Positions 1-6,605 of a stretch of DNA of 64,000 nucleotides are shown here, piece by piece (within the stretch, counting starts at the first letter, position 1; each line of letters opens with the position of its first letter). The notes below the pieces were generated by a model. The model saw nothing but the letters and a program-made list of their open reading frames with translations. It was not told where the DNA came from and did not search any database. Source of the DNA: a virus. The DNA lies in the IMG/VR virus record IMGVR_UViG_3300014501_000002, positions 1-64,000 of that record; one strand, written 5' to 3'. A program made the translations under genes and the position numbers.

Positions 1-128
1 ATCAGCATTATATAGTATAGTGCATTAAACCCTAACCCTAACCATCAGCATTATATAGTATAGTGCATTAAACCCTAACCCTAACCATCAGCATTATATA
101 GTATAGTGCATTAAACCCTAACCTAACC
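1..128. repeat. Tandem repeat with telomere-like CCCTAA tracts
   Basis: Three head-to-tail copies of a 42-43 bp unit fill the left edge (1-43, 44-86, 87-128). Each unit has an AT-rich half and ends in CCCTAACCCTAACC; the third copy has lost one base in that tract. A partial fourth copy, without the CCCTAA part, lies at about 349-375 beyond the inverted repeat. The array runs off the window edge, so its true length is unknown. It could be a phage terminal or origin repeat or an assembly artefact. Confidence 0.85.
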
Positions 129-134
129 GGATCA

Positions 135-346
135 GGTTTGTCATGTAGTACATGACAATTCTGTCACGGTCGAGCATGCATTGTCAAGCTAAAATGCTCT
201 GTTAAAAGCTAAAAAGCTAAGTTGTTGATTCTATTATATTTAAATAAAAACGAAGACGATACGTTACGAGTGAGTGTGTCATCTTATGATTTGTACCTTT
301 GTGTTGCTCGACCGTGACAGCATTGTCATGCACTACATGACAAACC
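135..346. repeat. Imperfect 42-bp inverted repeat enclosing an AT-rich loop
   Basis: The arms at 135-176 and 305-346 are reverse complements with two mismatches in 42 bases. Each arm itself contains a shorter palindrome (TGTCATGTAGTACATGACA at 139-157, weaker in the second arm). The 128 bases between the arms are strongly AT-rich and contain no gene. Nested palindromes around an AT-rich core next to tandem repeats resemble a replication origin, a protein-binding site or a hairpin terminus, but nothing in the sequence decides between these. Confidence 0.8.
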
Positions 347-375
347 GGATCAGCATTATATAGTATAGTGCATTA

Positions 376-1165
376 AGCTTGAGCAAGTTCATTTGATCCA
401 AACTATCAAAGCGAGCCCGGCGAGCGTGTCGCGCGCATCGGCCGCGATGGCATACGCAAATAGCCGTCGAATAAGCGGACACACGCGTACGATAGCGAAC
501 GGCGCGCACGGCAAGCTTGCAGTGCGACGCGCGCCCGGCGAGCAAGCTAACAGACCAACAAACGCGCGTTTGAATCGCTATGGCTCACTAAAGCGAGGCA
601 GTTTATTGAGCACAAAGGCTTTAGTGATTGGACACAGCACGGCGCTCTATCACACAATTTCCCGTCGGCCCGGTTTAATTTTCGAAATTTCCGCGATAAA
701 AGCCGAATTTTCGCTAAATCCTTTGTTTTCAGTGCAGTATGTCGGCCGTCGGACGTGTGAATCAATACAACATTGATTGACAAGCCTAGATAACAAAGGG
801 TTTAGCAACGAAATGCAATAAGTGCAATGCTCTGATCGAGCCCGGAAATGGTGAGCCGATTGGAGTTTATCTTGTTTGCTATCATATAGATATGGAGTGC
901 TCTGTATGTTGATGAGCTCGCGCGGGTTAGAGTCTTGGCCGCTATCTCTTTTGTTGTGAGGCACATGCCGGGGGCGGGGCGCCCCGTGCCACCCCACCGC
1001 GGCCGCCCGCTTGGCGAATGGCAAACCGCGGATACGTACCTTCTGCAGACCCGGTAAATTCTACATGCTCGGAAACTGCTTGACGCCCGGCTCCGGACGT
1101 GTTCTAATGATCTGGGAGGGTGTGTTCGGGAAGTTGGCAGCTGTATGTCTATGATACGAAAAACT
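376..1165. other. Long stretch without a supported gene
   Basis: No reading frame here has a ribosome-binding site or protein-like composition. Two frames of over 120 codons lie on opposite strands (393-776 plus, 650-1024 minus) and look like chance openings. There is a very GC-rich patch at about 965-1020 with a possible GGCAC/GTGCC stem, and a motif GCCCGGCGAGC that occurs twice between 410 and 545. I see no clear function. Confidence 0.6.
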
Positions 1166-1169
1166 TTAG

Positions 1170-1175
1170 TATAAT
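1170..1175 (+). promoter_or_regulatory. Perfect -10 box upstream of the structured RNA
   Basis: TATAAT lies seven bases upstream of about 1182, where the folded region begins. No good -35 hexamer is visible at 16-18 bp upstream, so the promoter may depend on an activator or a phage factor. Confidence 0.45.
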
Positions 1176-1181
1176 GTGTGC

Positions 1182-1700
1182 CTAGCTTGGAACCAATTAC
1201 AGACGAAGAATACGTGACTCGTATCCTTCGCGCACGGTCTGGAGGGAACCGTTAACCGATCTCGTATCGGTACTCTCACCTATTTTGAGGAGTGACACAC
1301 GAGTTATAACGGGCTGGCGAGACCCGATAGCCGTTCTTCGTAACGGCACCCGCGCCAATTTGAGGAGTGACACAGCAGCCTCACACGAGCCCGGTCGACT
1401 GGCGTAGACCTTCGGGTTTATGCCGGGCCGGAATATTGTCACGATAACGAGGCGTTTCAACGCACGCCTACCTCACACGAAGAAGTAACCGCGTACGAGA
1501 AGGAGCACCGACGTGTCGGTCTAATTGGCAGACACCCGGTTTGGGAGCCCTCGTCCGGCCAAGCGCTAATTTTTATTACCCGGTGAAATTCCGGGTGACA
1601 CGAACCCGTTTGTGGCTTTATTGTCTGAGACGCCTGGCGTCGAGGAAAGCCACCATCTGCCCCGTATGGCCGTGAGGCGACGGGCAAATTTCTTTTCACA
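1182..1700 (+). ncRNA. Candidate large ornate non-coding RNA
   Basis: There is no credible protein here, but successive stable stems can be read directly. 1204-1214 pairs with 1220-1230; 1255-1260 with 1266-1271; 1330-1335 with 1342-1347; 1401-1410 with 1415-1424, capped by a TTCG tetraloop and extended by 1389-1392 with 1425-1428; 1578-1583 with 1591-1596; 1612-1619 with 1646-1653, enclosing 1629-1633 with 1637-1641; and 1658-1665 with 1680-1686, enclosing a GTGA (GNRA) loop. A motif TTTGAGGAGTGACACA recurs near 1274 and 1359. A -10 box precedes it, and a ribosome-binding site for small genes follows. Size, setting in a phage and nearness to a tRNA resemble the GOLLD and ROOL classes of giant RNAs, but I could not match a conserved core, so it may be a new class. 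Confidence 0.6.
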
Positions 1701-1713
1701 CAAGGAGGTTCAC

Positions 1714-1731
1714 ATGACAATCACTCTTTAG
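1714..1731 (+). CDS. Five-codon mini-ORF with strong ribosome-binding site
   Basis: ATG follows AAGGAGG at optimal spacing and reads MTITL before TAG. The stop is followed at once by the ribosome-binding site of the next gene. It may be a leader peptide that couples translation, or the AAGGAGG may serve another purpose. Only the strong Shine-Dalgarno supports it. Confidence 0.3.
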   Translation: MTITL

Positions 1732-1743
1732 GAGAGGTGACTC

Positions 1744-1929
1744 ATGGAACCAAAGAAAGGTCGTAAAGGTCGGAAGATCGGAAAAGGTGTTCGCAAGCTG
1801 TCCCATTCGAAGTGGGGTAAGTACGCCGCACTGTTCGATTATAACACCATGGTAACTGAAACCCTGGTCCCGAGGTTAATATCGGGGCACATACTGAAAT
1901 TGTCTGGACTGACGTGCATGCGCCTCTGA
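1744..1929 (+). CDS. Small basic protein, 61 aa
   Basis: The start ATG is preceded by AGGAGAGG. The first 30 residues are very rich in Lys, Arg and Gly (KKGRKGRKIGKGVRKL), suggesting nucleic-acid binding. The rest is mixed hydrophobic. It lies between two folded non-coding stretches, and a hairpin can be drawn near its 3' end, so it may be an embedded gene within a longer structured transcript. I do not recognise a family. Confidence 0.5.
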   Translation: MEPKKGRKGRKIGKGVRKLSHSKWGKYAALFDYNTMVTETLVPRLISGHILKLSGLTCMRL

Positions 1930-2230
1930 GGGCGGGTGCCACGATCTAGCGCATCTCGGTGCGACGGTACCAGAACAAGAGCCCTCACACTTTCTTAATC
2001 TCGTCCGGTTGACAACCGAGCACAGCTACAACAAGGTTAGCTTCGGCTTATAAATCCTTGCCTATTCTGTCGACAGTCATCCCATGCTCTGCGCATAGCT
2101 GGGAATACGAGAGGTGCCGTCGGCACCTGGCCGCGAGGCCGAAGCCGACAAAATTTTGATCACGAGCGCCAGTAAATAAAGTCTGTAAGCGTGCGATCCC
2201 CTGCACCACCGACTCCGTGAATCTCCAGTC
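1928..2230 (+). ncRNA. Second folded non-coding stretch leading to tRNA-His
   Basis: No gene is supported. A branched fold can be read near 1928-1990: an outer GAGGGC/GCCCTC stem, an inner GGTGCC/GGTACC stem and a CGCA/TGCG hairpin. Further on there are CGGTT/AACCG, AGGTGCC/GGCACCT and a GGCC stem with a GCGA (GNRA) loop. TCGGCTT near 2044 can pair over distance with AAGCCGA near 2142. It may be part of the same transcript as the RNA at 1182-1700. Confidence 0.4.
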
Positions 2231-2304
2231 GTGAATGTGTTGTAACGTCAGCATGGCGAGTTGTGTCCTCGCCGGAGCGGGTTAGACTCCCGTCATCCAC
2301 CCCA
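2231..2304 (+). tRNA. Atypical tRNA-His (GTG) with encoded CCA
   Basis: The acceptor arms GTGAATG and CATCCAC pair at six of seven positions. The anticodon arm is GCGAG-TTGTGTC-CTCGC, giving anticodon GTG. The T-arm is GCGGG-TTAGACT-CCCGT, followed by discriminator C and CCA. The T-loop has TTA in place of TTC, and the short D-loop lacks the usual GG. Both partners of the normal elbow contact are therefore missing. The base before the acceptor stem is C rather than the G expected for tRNA-His. It may be a degenerate tRNA or a tRNA-like structure. Confidence 0.6.
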
Positions 2305-2322
2305 CTTCCCAGGAGGGAAGCA

Positions 2323-2358
2323 ATGGTACATCACACTAACTCTCGAGTAGGAGCATGA
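2323..2358 (+). CDS. 11-codon leader ORF coupled to next gene
   Basis: A strong AGGAGG, within a CTTCCC/GGGAAG hairpin, precedes this ATG. The peptide MVHHTNSRVGA stops in TGA overlapping the ATG of the next gene (ATGA). That arrangement suggests translational coupling, with the hairpin possibly controlling access to the ribosome-binding site. No function is assigned to the peptide. Confidence 0.4.
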   Translation: MVHHTNSRVGA

Positions 2359-2564
2359 TTCTGCTCCACCAGATAATTCCCATTACGCCCAGCACACCGC
2401 TGGTCACCGTGAAGCGTAACCGCATAAACATAGACACCATCGAGCGTGTGATTCAAAAGGACGTGGGCTGCATAGTCGTGTTCAATTCCGGCGCAGCAGT
2501 AGACTATCAAGAGACAGACGTCGAAGTCTATAATCTGATTCAGAAAGATATGGTCACCGCGTAA
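2355..2564 (+). CDS. Hypothetical protein, 69 aa
   Basis: The start ATG overlaps the stop of an upstream leader and has its own TAGGAG. The composition is normal for a soluble protein, with beta-strand-like hydrophobic stretches (GCIVVFNSG) and an acidic C-terminal half. It heads a series of small genes read in the same direction. I do not recognise the family. Confidence 0.65.
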   Translation: MILLHQIIPITPSTPLVTVKRNRINIDTIERVIQKDVGCIVVFNSGAAVDYQETDVEVYNLIQKDMVTA

Positions 2565-2605
2565 GCGGTTCAGGCGTCGTTACCCGGCGCAAAGAGGGAG
2601 GCCTC

Positions 2606-2659
2606 ATGACCTACAAAGTTAAATCGCAGCACCCACTCTTCGATGGGTGGGACGACTAA
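2606..2659 (+). CDS. Very small ORF, 17 aa
   Basis: ATG follows GGGAGG at good spacing and reads MTYKVKSQHPLFDGWDD. It ends 17 bp before the next start, within the operon. Size and spacing fit a genuine micro-gene or a leader for the following gene. There is no recognisable family. Confidence 0.45.
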   Translation: MTYKVKSQHPLFDGWDD

Positions 2660-2676
2660 TACCGAAAGGAAAGTCC

Positions 2677-3168
2677 ATGAGTAAGCCAATAGAGAATACG
2701 ATCGGACAAGCCACCGAAAAGACATGGGACGTTTGGACTAAGCCCGCGACGCCTGTTCTGCCGACAGATTTGTACGATAAAGAATGCGTCAAACAACTCT
2801 CTGAGTTCTGTAACATTACATCCGATTGGACCGAAGGTAGTATAGACGACCCTGCAGTTATTGCAGCGACGGCGCCTAGCGCGTTCCCCGAGCACACTAA
2901 GAGCCATACCTTCGAGGATGGGCCACCGTATCGCCCCACGTCCGAAGTAGACGTCGAGCGCATCGTCGCGCGAGAACTGAAGAAGGAATTAGACATCATC
3001 AAGAAGTCGTACGCGAAGCTGATCGCTGTGCAAGACTTCAATGTTAATCAGCGCCTGAATGAGATTGAGGAAAAGTTTCAGAGCGACCTAGAACTGATCA
3101 CGAACAAAGTCGTGGCCGCGTTCAAACACATCGGCCATCCGCTCAGCGGCATGGTCCCGAAGATATAA
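2677..3168 (+). CDS. Hypothetical protein with C-terminal coiled coil, 163 aa
   Basis: I chose the ATG preceded by AAAGGAAAG rather than the in-frame start ten codons upstream. The N-terminal half has Pro- and Thr-rich loops. Residues from about 100 to 150 form a charged heptad-like helix (EVDVERIVARELKKELD and beyond) typical of a coiled coil. It lies in the small-gene run between the RNA region and the fibre genes. I do not recognise a family. Confidence 0.75.
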   Translation: MSKPIENTIGQATEKTWDVWTKPATPVLPTDLYDKECVKQLSEFCNITSDWTEGSIDDPAVIAATAPSAFPEHTKSHTFEDGPPYRPTSEVDVERIVARELKKELDIIKKSYAKLIAVQDFNVNQRLNEIEEKFQSDLELITNKVVAAFKHIGHPLSGMVPKI

Positions 3169-3201
3169 GATTCGGAGTCCAACGCGTTAACGTTTTGGGA
3201 G

Positions 3202-3279
3202 ATGCAAGAGATCGCCTTTAGCAAGCGTGCAGCTTGGCGGGCCTCGCCCGCACACAACAACATCCGTTCCCGATTCTGA
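3202..3279 (+). CDS. Possible micro-ORF, 25 aa
   Basis: It is a short basic peptide (MQEIAFSKRAAWRASPAHNN and five more residues) with GGGAG immediately upstream, at rather short spacing. It fills the gap between two better-supported genes. It could equally be untranslated spacer. Confidence 0.3.
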   Translation: MQEIAFSKRAAWRASPAHNNIRSRF

Positions 3280-3314
3280 CGCCGCGGTAGCCATGCAAAA
3301 GGTGAACCTCCGAT

Positions 3315-3527
3315 ATGATCCGTTACAGACCGAACGCAGAGAACACGATGAAGGGCGCCGCGCCACGAAATGCGTGGTGGAACGATATCAAAAGTTCAGT
3401 CTGCCTTTATTGCGGTCAAATTCACGACTCCGCAGGCCGTACGCTCGACGAGCGCGGCAAGCTGGTCGACCAACCGGCCCGCCCGGATATCCCGCGGGTA
3501 CCGAATACTTGTCCGCTTGTAAAATAG
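3315..3527 (+). CDS. Zinc-ribbon-like small protein, 70 aa
   Basis: A CLYCGQ knuckle occurs at about residue 30 and a further Cys in NTCP near the C-terminus, as in half or degenerate zinc ribbons. AAAAGGTG lies a little far upstream of the start. The frame overlaps a longer out-of-phase opening that I judge to be a shadow. Function unknown. Confidence 0.6.
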   Translation: MIRYRPNAENTMKGAAPRNAWWNDIKSSVCLYCGQIHDSAGRTLDERGKLVDQPARPDIPRVPNTCPLVK

Positions 3528-3534
3528 GAGACAT

Positions 3535-3720
3535 ATGGCTTTCAAGGCTGGAGACGTAGTCAAAGTTAAAGCTGGCGGCCCGCTGATGACCGTACAGAGC
3601 ATTGAGTTAAGCGATGTTGAATGCATCTGGTTCGTCAAAGAGACTCTGAAGGTCGGGAGATTTGTCCCTGCGACTCTTGAACCGGTTCCAGACGAAGAGT
3701 TGTTTTCCTCGAAAGAGTAG
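3535..3720 (+). CDS. YodC/DUF2158-like small protein
   Basis: The 61-residue product begins MAFKAGDVVKVKAGGPLMTV and contains CIWF at mid-length. That is the pattern of the YodC (DUF2158) family of small beta-barrel-like proteins found in bacteria and phages, which share a GDVV.LKSGGP.MTV start. Length fits the family. TAGGAGA sits just upstream of the ATG. The molecular role of the family is not known to me. Confidence 0.8.
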   Translation: MAFKAGDVVKVKAGGPLMTVQSIELSDVECIWFVKETLKVGRFVPATLEPVPDEELFSSKE

Positions 3721-3722
3721 TT

Positions 3723-3911
3723 ATGGCAAAGCAAAATGATTATGCAGCTGCCCGGCAAGAGCGCGTGACCGGAGAGTTCAGTGCTGAGCTCGAGAAATTG
3801 AAGCGTGGATCTACCCCGGATGAGAAACGTAAGCCGGAGATTCACGATGAATCTGCTGATTTGTCGAAGGCCCGGGACACGATCCCCGCGGCGTCGCAAG
3901 AACGTACCTAG
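3723..3911 (+). CDS. Hypothetical charged protein, 62 aa
   Basis: It starts two bases after the previous stop, so it is probably coupled to it. The product is hydrophilic, rich in Lys, Glu and Ala, with no Cys or membrane segment, and likely partly disordered. No family recognised. Confidence 0.6.
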   Translation: MAKQNDYAAARQERVTGEFSAELEKLKRGSTPDEKRKPEIHDESADLSKARDTIPAASQERT

Positions 3912-3919
3912 GAGTAGTG

Positions 3920-4273
3920 ATGAAGAATTCAGACAACATGTCAGACGTGAAGAACTTCCCCTTCAAGAAGGTGATGGACTCCACAGCGCCGGGCGCAATT
4001 GCCGCGAAGGATGTCGAAGACTCGACTCCGCATGCTGGGACGACCGCCATGCCGGGGAAAAGCACTCCTGCCAATGGTGCAGGAAATTACAGGTTCAGCA
4101 CGACTAACGCAGTCGTGAAAGCAGAAGAGTTCGCGGGCGCGAAGAAACGCGCACAAGATTTGCAAGAAGGCACGAACAAGTCTAAGCTGCCCGATGCCGC
4201 ACCTCCGGGAGGAAGTCGCTTGAAGGACGGAGAGACTGAGACTTATCAAAGTGGATTGATCGGCACACCTTAA
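3920..4273 (+). CDS. Hypothetical disordered protein, 117 aa
   Basis: I chose the ATG at 3920 (after TAGGAGTAGTG) rather than the GTG just upstream. The sequence is rich in Ala, Gly, Pro, Thr and Lys, has little hydrophobic core and ends in a Pro/Gly-rich tail (DAAPPGGSRL). It is followed by a clear terminator, so it is the last gene of this small-gene transcript. Confidence 0.65.
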   Translation: MKNSDNMSDVKNFPFKKVMDSTAPGAIAAKDVEDSTPHAGTTAMPGKSTPANGAGNYRFSTTNAVVKAEEFAGAKKRAQDLQEGTNKSKLPDAAPPGGSRLKDGETETYQSGLIGTP

Positions 4274-4283
4274 TATTCATCAC

Positions 4284-4305
4284 AACCCCCTCGAATGAGG
4301 GGTTT
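4284..4305 (+). terminator. Rho-independent terminator
   Basis: A CCCCTC/GAGGGG stem with a GAAT loop is flanked by AA on the 5' side and TTT on the 3' side. It lies 10 bp after the stop of the preceding gene and upstream of tRNA-Pro. Confidence 0.75.
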
Positions 4306-4365
4306 CGTTACACAACATTACAAGGAGACTCCCATGATGGACATCACCGACCCGGCCCCATCGTT

Positions 4366-4442
4366 AGGGGAGTAGCCCAATCTGGTAAGGCGCTCGTTTC
4401 GGATACGAGAGACTGTGGGTTCAAATCCCACCTCCCCTACCA
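4366..4442 (+). tRNA. tRNA-Pro (CGG) with encoded CCA
   Basis: The cloverleaf is complete. Acceptor AGGGGAG pairs with CTCCCCT. The anticodon arm CTCGT-TTCGGAT-ACGAG gives anticodon CGG. The T-arm is GTGGG-TTCAAAT-CCCAC, followed by A and CCA. It reads CCG proline codons. Confidence 0.95.
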
Positions 4443-4473
4443 TAATACTACAATTTTCTAAGGGAATCGTGCA

Positions 4474-4677
4474 ATGAACCTAGTACGGAAGATCAAGCAA
4501 CTCGAAGAACGCATCACACAACTGGAATGGCAACTCGCGCAGCACCCGCAGATAATCGTTGTATCGGCGCCCGCGCCGGTTACGCTTCCTACGGTGCCAA
4601 CGTACAAACCGAATCCTTTCATGCCGAACTATCCGGTCATTATGTGTGGACAAACACCCGGATTTCAGTCTAGGTAG
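4474..4677 (+). CDS. Hypothetical protein with N-terminal coiled coil, 67 aa
   Basis: Residues 1-25 form a heptad helix (KIKQLEERITQLEWQL). The rest is Pro-rich and probably extended. AAGGGAA lies upstream. Such small coiled-coil plus Pro-rich proteins are common among phage accessory genes. No family recognised. Confidence 0.65.
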   Translation: MNLVRKIKQLEERITQLEWQLAQHPQIIVVSAPAPVTLPTVPTYKPNPFMPNYPVIMCGQTPGFQSR

Positions 4678-4685
4678 AACATACA

Positions 4686-4958
4686 ATGATTGATCTAACC
4701 CTTGACGACCTCGCGCAACTTGACCACGTAGCATGGGGCTACCTGATCGTCACTTTTCTTTGTCTCATGTTCCATGCCCCTTTAGATATCGTCGTACCGA
4801 TTGCATTCGTCGCGGCCGCCGGTAAAGAGTACTGGGATTGTCACGGGCTCGAGCCTATTGCAGACTCCGGTGGCATCAGCGGTAGTTGGAAAGACTTTAT
4901 ATTCTGGTCCCTGGGAATTCTGATTGGGGCATTTGTGTCACTTTACGTTCGACCATAG
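4686..4958 (+). CDS. Small inner-membrane protein, 90 aa
   Basis: Two hydrophobic spans are visible, about residues 15-45 (YLIVTFLCLMFHAPLDIVVP) and 70-87 (FIFWSLGILIGAFVSLYV). They are joined by a loop with AAAGKEYWD. The GKE..D..G motif between two membrane helices recurs in small phage membrane proteins. A holin role is possible but unproven, since no endolysin is recognisable nearby. Confidence 0.65.
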   Translation: MIDLTLDDLAQLDHVAWGYLIVTFLCLMFHAPLDIVVPIAFVAAAGKEYWDCHGLEPIADSGGISGSWKDFIFWSLGILIGAFVSLYVRP

Positions 4959-4965
4959 GAGAATT

Positions 4966-5169
4966 ATGATTACAGTCATTATAGCCACAGTAGTAGGTTA
5001 CGTCACCGGGGCATTCACACCGGGTATCGAACGCAAGATCAAAGCTTGGTACACCGCGAAGTCCAAAGCTGTAGTCGTGGCAGTAGTCACGAAGGCGCTA
5101 CCGGCCGCGCCCGCGTCCGTGACATCCGAAGTCGCCAAGGTCGAGGCCGAAGTCAAGGCCATACTTTAG
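4966..5169 (+). CDS. Single-span membrane protein, 67 aa
   Basis: I chose the ATG after TAGGAGAATT rather than the in-frame start 14 codons upstream. Residues 2-17 form a membrane span, followed by a basic segment (ERKIKAWYTAKSKA) and an Ala/Val/Glu-rich helix. Topology with the N-terminus in the membrane and the helix inside is expected. Function unknown. Confidence 0.6.
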   Translation: MITVIIATVVGYVTGAFTPGIERKIKAWYTAKSKAVVVAVVTKALPAAPASVTSEVAKVEAEVKAIL

Positions 5170-5199
5170 TTACTGGGCCACGGCCCACAGGAGAATTTT

Positions 5200-5421
5200 A
5201 TGGGATGCAATCCGAAAGATGAATCTAATCCGCAAATGGGCACGCGCGAACACACCGACTTCTCGGCCAATTCCGGAGAGATGGCAGAGTGCGGTTCGAA
5301 GGGCACCAAGATGAAGGTGACCGATGCCAAGTTGGATCAGGCCGCGCTGGCGAAGGCGCGTAAGTTTATTGAACGATCAGAAAACGGCGGCGCGGAAGAA
5401 TCTGCGTATCCCGGCAAGTAG
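5200..5421 (+). CDS. Hypothetical hydrophilic protein, 73 aa
   Basis: CAGGAGAATTTT precedes the start. The product has two Cys (positions 3 and about 32), many Gly, Ser, Glu and Lys residues and no membrane segment. It is the last small gene before the first virion-type gene. No family recognised. Confidence 0.6.
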   Translation: MGCNPKDESNPQMGTREHTDFSANSGEMAECGSKGTKMKVTDAKLDQAALAKARKFIERSENGGAEESAYPGK

Positions 5422-5447
5422 TTAGAGACTAAACAGGAGATACAAAG

Positions 5448-6599
5448 ATGCCGTTAAATCAAACGAAAGCGACTGTGGCTGATTGGGGGCGTCTGCGTCT
5501 TAATCCCACGTCACCTTTGTCCCTGCTCAGCTTGTACAACCCCCTGAAGCTCGACCTGTTGCAAGTGGTCGACGAGGGCGGCGACATGTTGCTCAACGTG
5601 ACCTACAAGGGCGTTGTGCAGCTTCTGCCAAACAACCAGACTCCATCCGGCGGCGGCTCCTCATTTGTTACCGGTAAGTTGGGTTTGGCTGGGAACTATG
5701 AACTGTTAGCTGCGGCCGGAATTTCGAACACCGGTAACACGGTGGTCACCGGCGGAAATGTTGGGTCATTCCCCACTCCGTCGATCACAGGCTTCCCTCC
5801 CGGGATCGTTACACCTCCTTTCACGGTCGACAATACCGACGCTGCCGCGGCTCAGTCTGCTGCCCTTGTCGCGTACAACTATTTCACAGGCTTGACATTC
5901 ACGTCATTGAGTGGTTCTTCGGCCAATCTGAGCGTCCTTGGAAACGGATCGACTGCATCGACTTATCTTCCGGGAAACTATTCGTCTGGTTCTAGCATGG
6001 ATATTCCTACGAGCATTACTTTGGATGCTCAAGGAAATCCAAACGCGATGTTCGTGTTCATGGCCGGATCATCGACGATCACTCTTGAGAGCGGAGCATC
6101 TATCCTACTTGTCAATGGTGCACAAGCAGCCAACGTGGTGTGGTTGCCGGGTAGCTCTTTCACATCAGTTTACAACGGCATTTCTTCAGTCATGCAGGGT
6201 AACATTCTCGCGAACACGAGTATCACGCTCGGTGGCGGCGTACTGAATGGTCGTGCGCTCGCAGGCATCGTTACTTCAAGTGGCGCAATTACTATCGCAG
6301 CGGCTGTACTGGCTACTTCGCCAGGCGGCGGTGGCGGTACACCTGTCACCGGTGGATTCTATTCTAGCCAGTGCTTGTTCGGAAAGTACTACACTCGGGT
6401 TGCTGCTACGACCGTGCCACCTCTGACGGCCGCCGCAATATTCGCGGATGTGTTCAGCCAGAATAACCAGCACTACGATATCTTCGATATCATCGGGCAG
6501 GGAGATTCTCCGATTTATCACTTGGACTACTTGGGCGTCGCATATTATGACTCTCCATCGCTTACGTACCAAACTGCGGAAGGTTCGACAAACGTTTAA
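5448..6599 (+). CDS. Virion protein with ice-binding-like DUF3494 domain, 383 aa
   Basis: Residues of about 75-290 carry the hallmarks of DUF3494, the ice-binding/antifreeze adhesin fold. They include an opening NYELLAAAGISNTGNT, ADAAAAQ-like helix (TDAAAAQSAALVAYNYF), LDAQGNPNAMFVFMAGSS, LVNGAQAANVVWLPGSS and INGRALAG-like NGRALAGIV. The flanking N-terminal 65 and C-terminal 75 residues are unrelated to it, so the domain looks inserted into a phage protein. It starts after AGGAGATACAAAG and is followed closely by tRNA-Met. Its neighbours are fibre-like genes, which suggests a surface adhesin or decoration. In bacteria this fold binds ice or acts as an adhesin; ice binding here is not shown. 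Confidence 0.8.
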   Translation: MPLNQTKATVADWGRLRLNPTSPLSLLSLYNPLKLDLLQVVDEGGDMLLNVTYKGVVQLLPNNQTPSGGGSSFVTGKLGLAGNYELLAAAGISNTGNTVVTGGNVGSFPTPSITGFPPGIVTPPFTVDNTDAAAAQSAALVAYNYFTGLTFTSLSGSSANLSVLGNGSTASTYLPGNYSSGSSMDIPTSITLDAQGNPNAMFVFMAGSSTITLESGASILLVNGAQAANVVWLPGSSFTSVYNGISSVMQGNILANTSITLGGGVLNGRALAGIVTSSGAITIAAAVLATSPGGGGGTPVTGGFYSSQCLFGKYYTRVAATTVPPLTAAAIFADVFSQNNQHYDIFDIIGQGDSPIYHLDYLGVAYYDSPSLTYQTAEGSTNV

Positions 6600-6605
6600 C
6601 TCGGT

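Noticed and set aside
1-375. CRISPR-like array
   Set aside because: Repeats are directly adjacent without spacers, and no cas gene is present.
889-946. T-arm-like GCGGGTTAGAGTC and a GCTC/GAGC stem suggesting a tRNA
   Set aside because: The T-stem pairs poorly, no acceptor partner exists at the right distance, and the whole would be only 58 bases.
393-1024. Open frames of 127 codons (plus) and 124 codons (minus)
   Set aside because: No ribosome-binding site, Ser/Arg/Ala-biased translations that follow base composition, and mutual overlap on opposite strands.
1513-1605. D-arm-like GTCT-AATTGGC-AGAC and a T-arm-like CGGGT/ACCCG stem
   Set aside because: No anticodon stem can be formed between them and the T-loop sequence is wrong, so I kept them as part of the ncRNA fold rather than a tRNA.
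1197-1720. Two 87-codon minus-strand frames opposite the structured RNA
   Set aside because: They have no start signals, and paired stems explain the sequence better than coding.
4334-4375. 13-codon ORF with a ribosome-binding site running into tRNA-Pro
   Set aside because: Its last codons are tRNA sequence; AGGAG before the tRNA could be chance. Translation into a tRNA gene is unlikely without other evidence.
4686-5169. Confident holin/spanin assignment for small membrane proteins
   Set aside because: Topology alone is not enough, and no endolysin is recognisable in the window.
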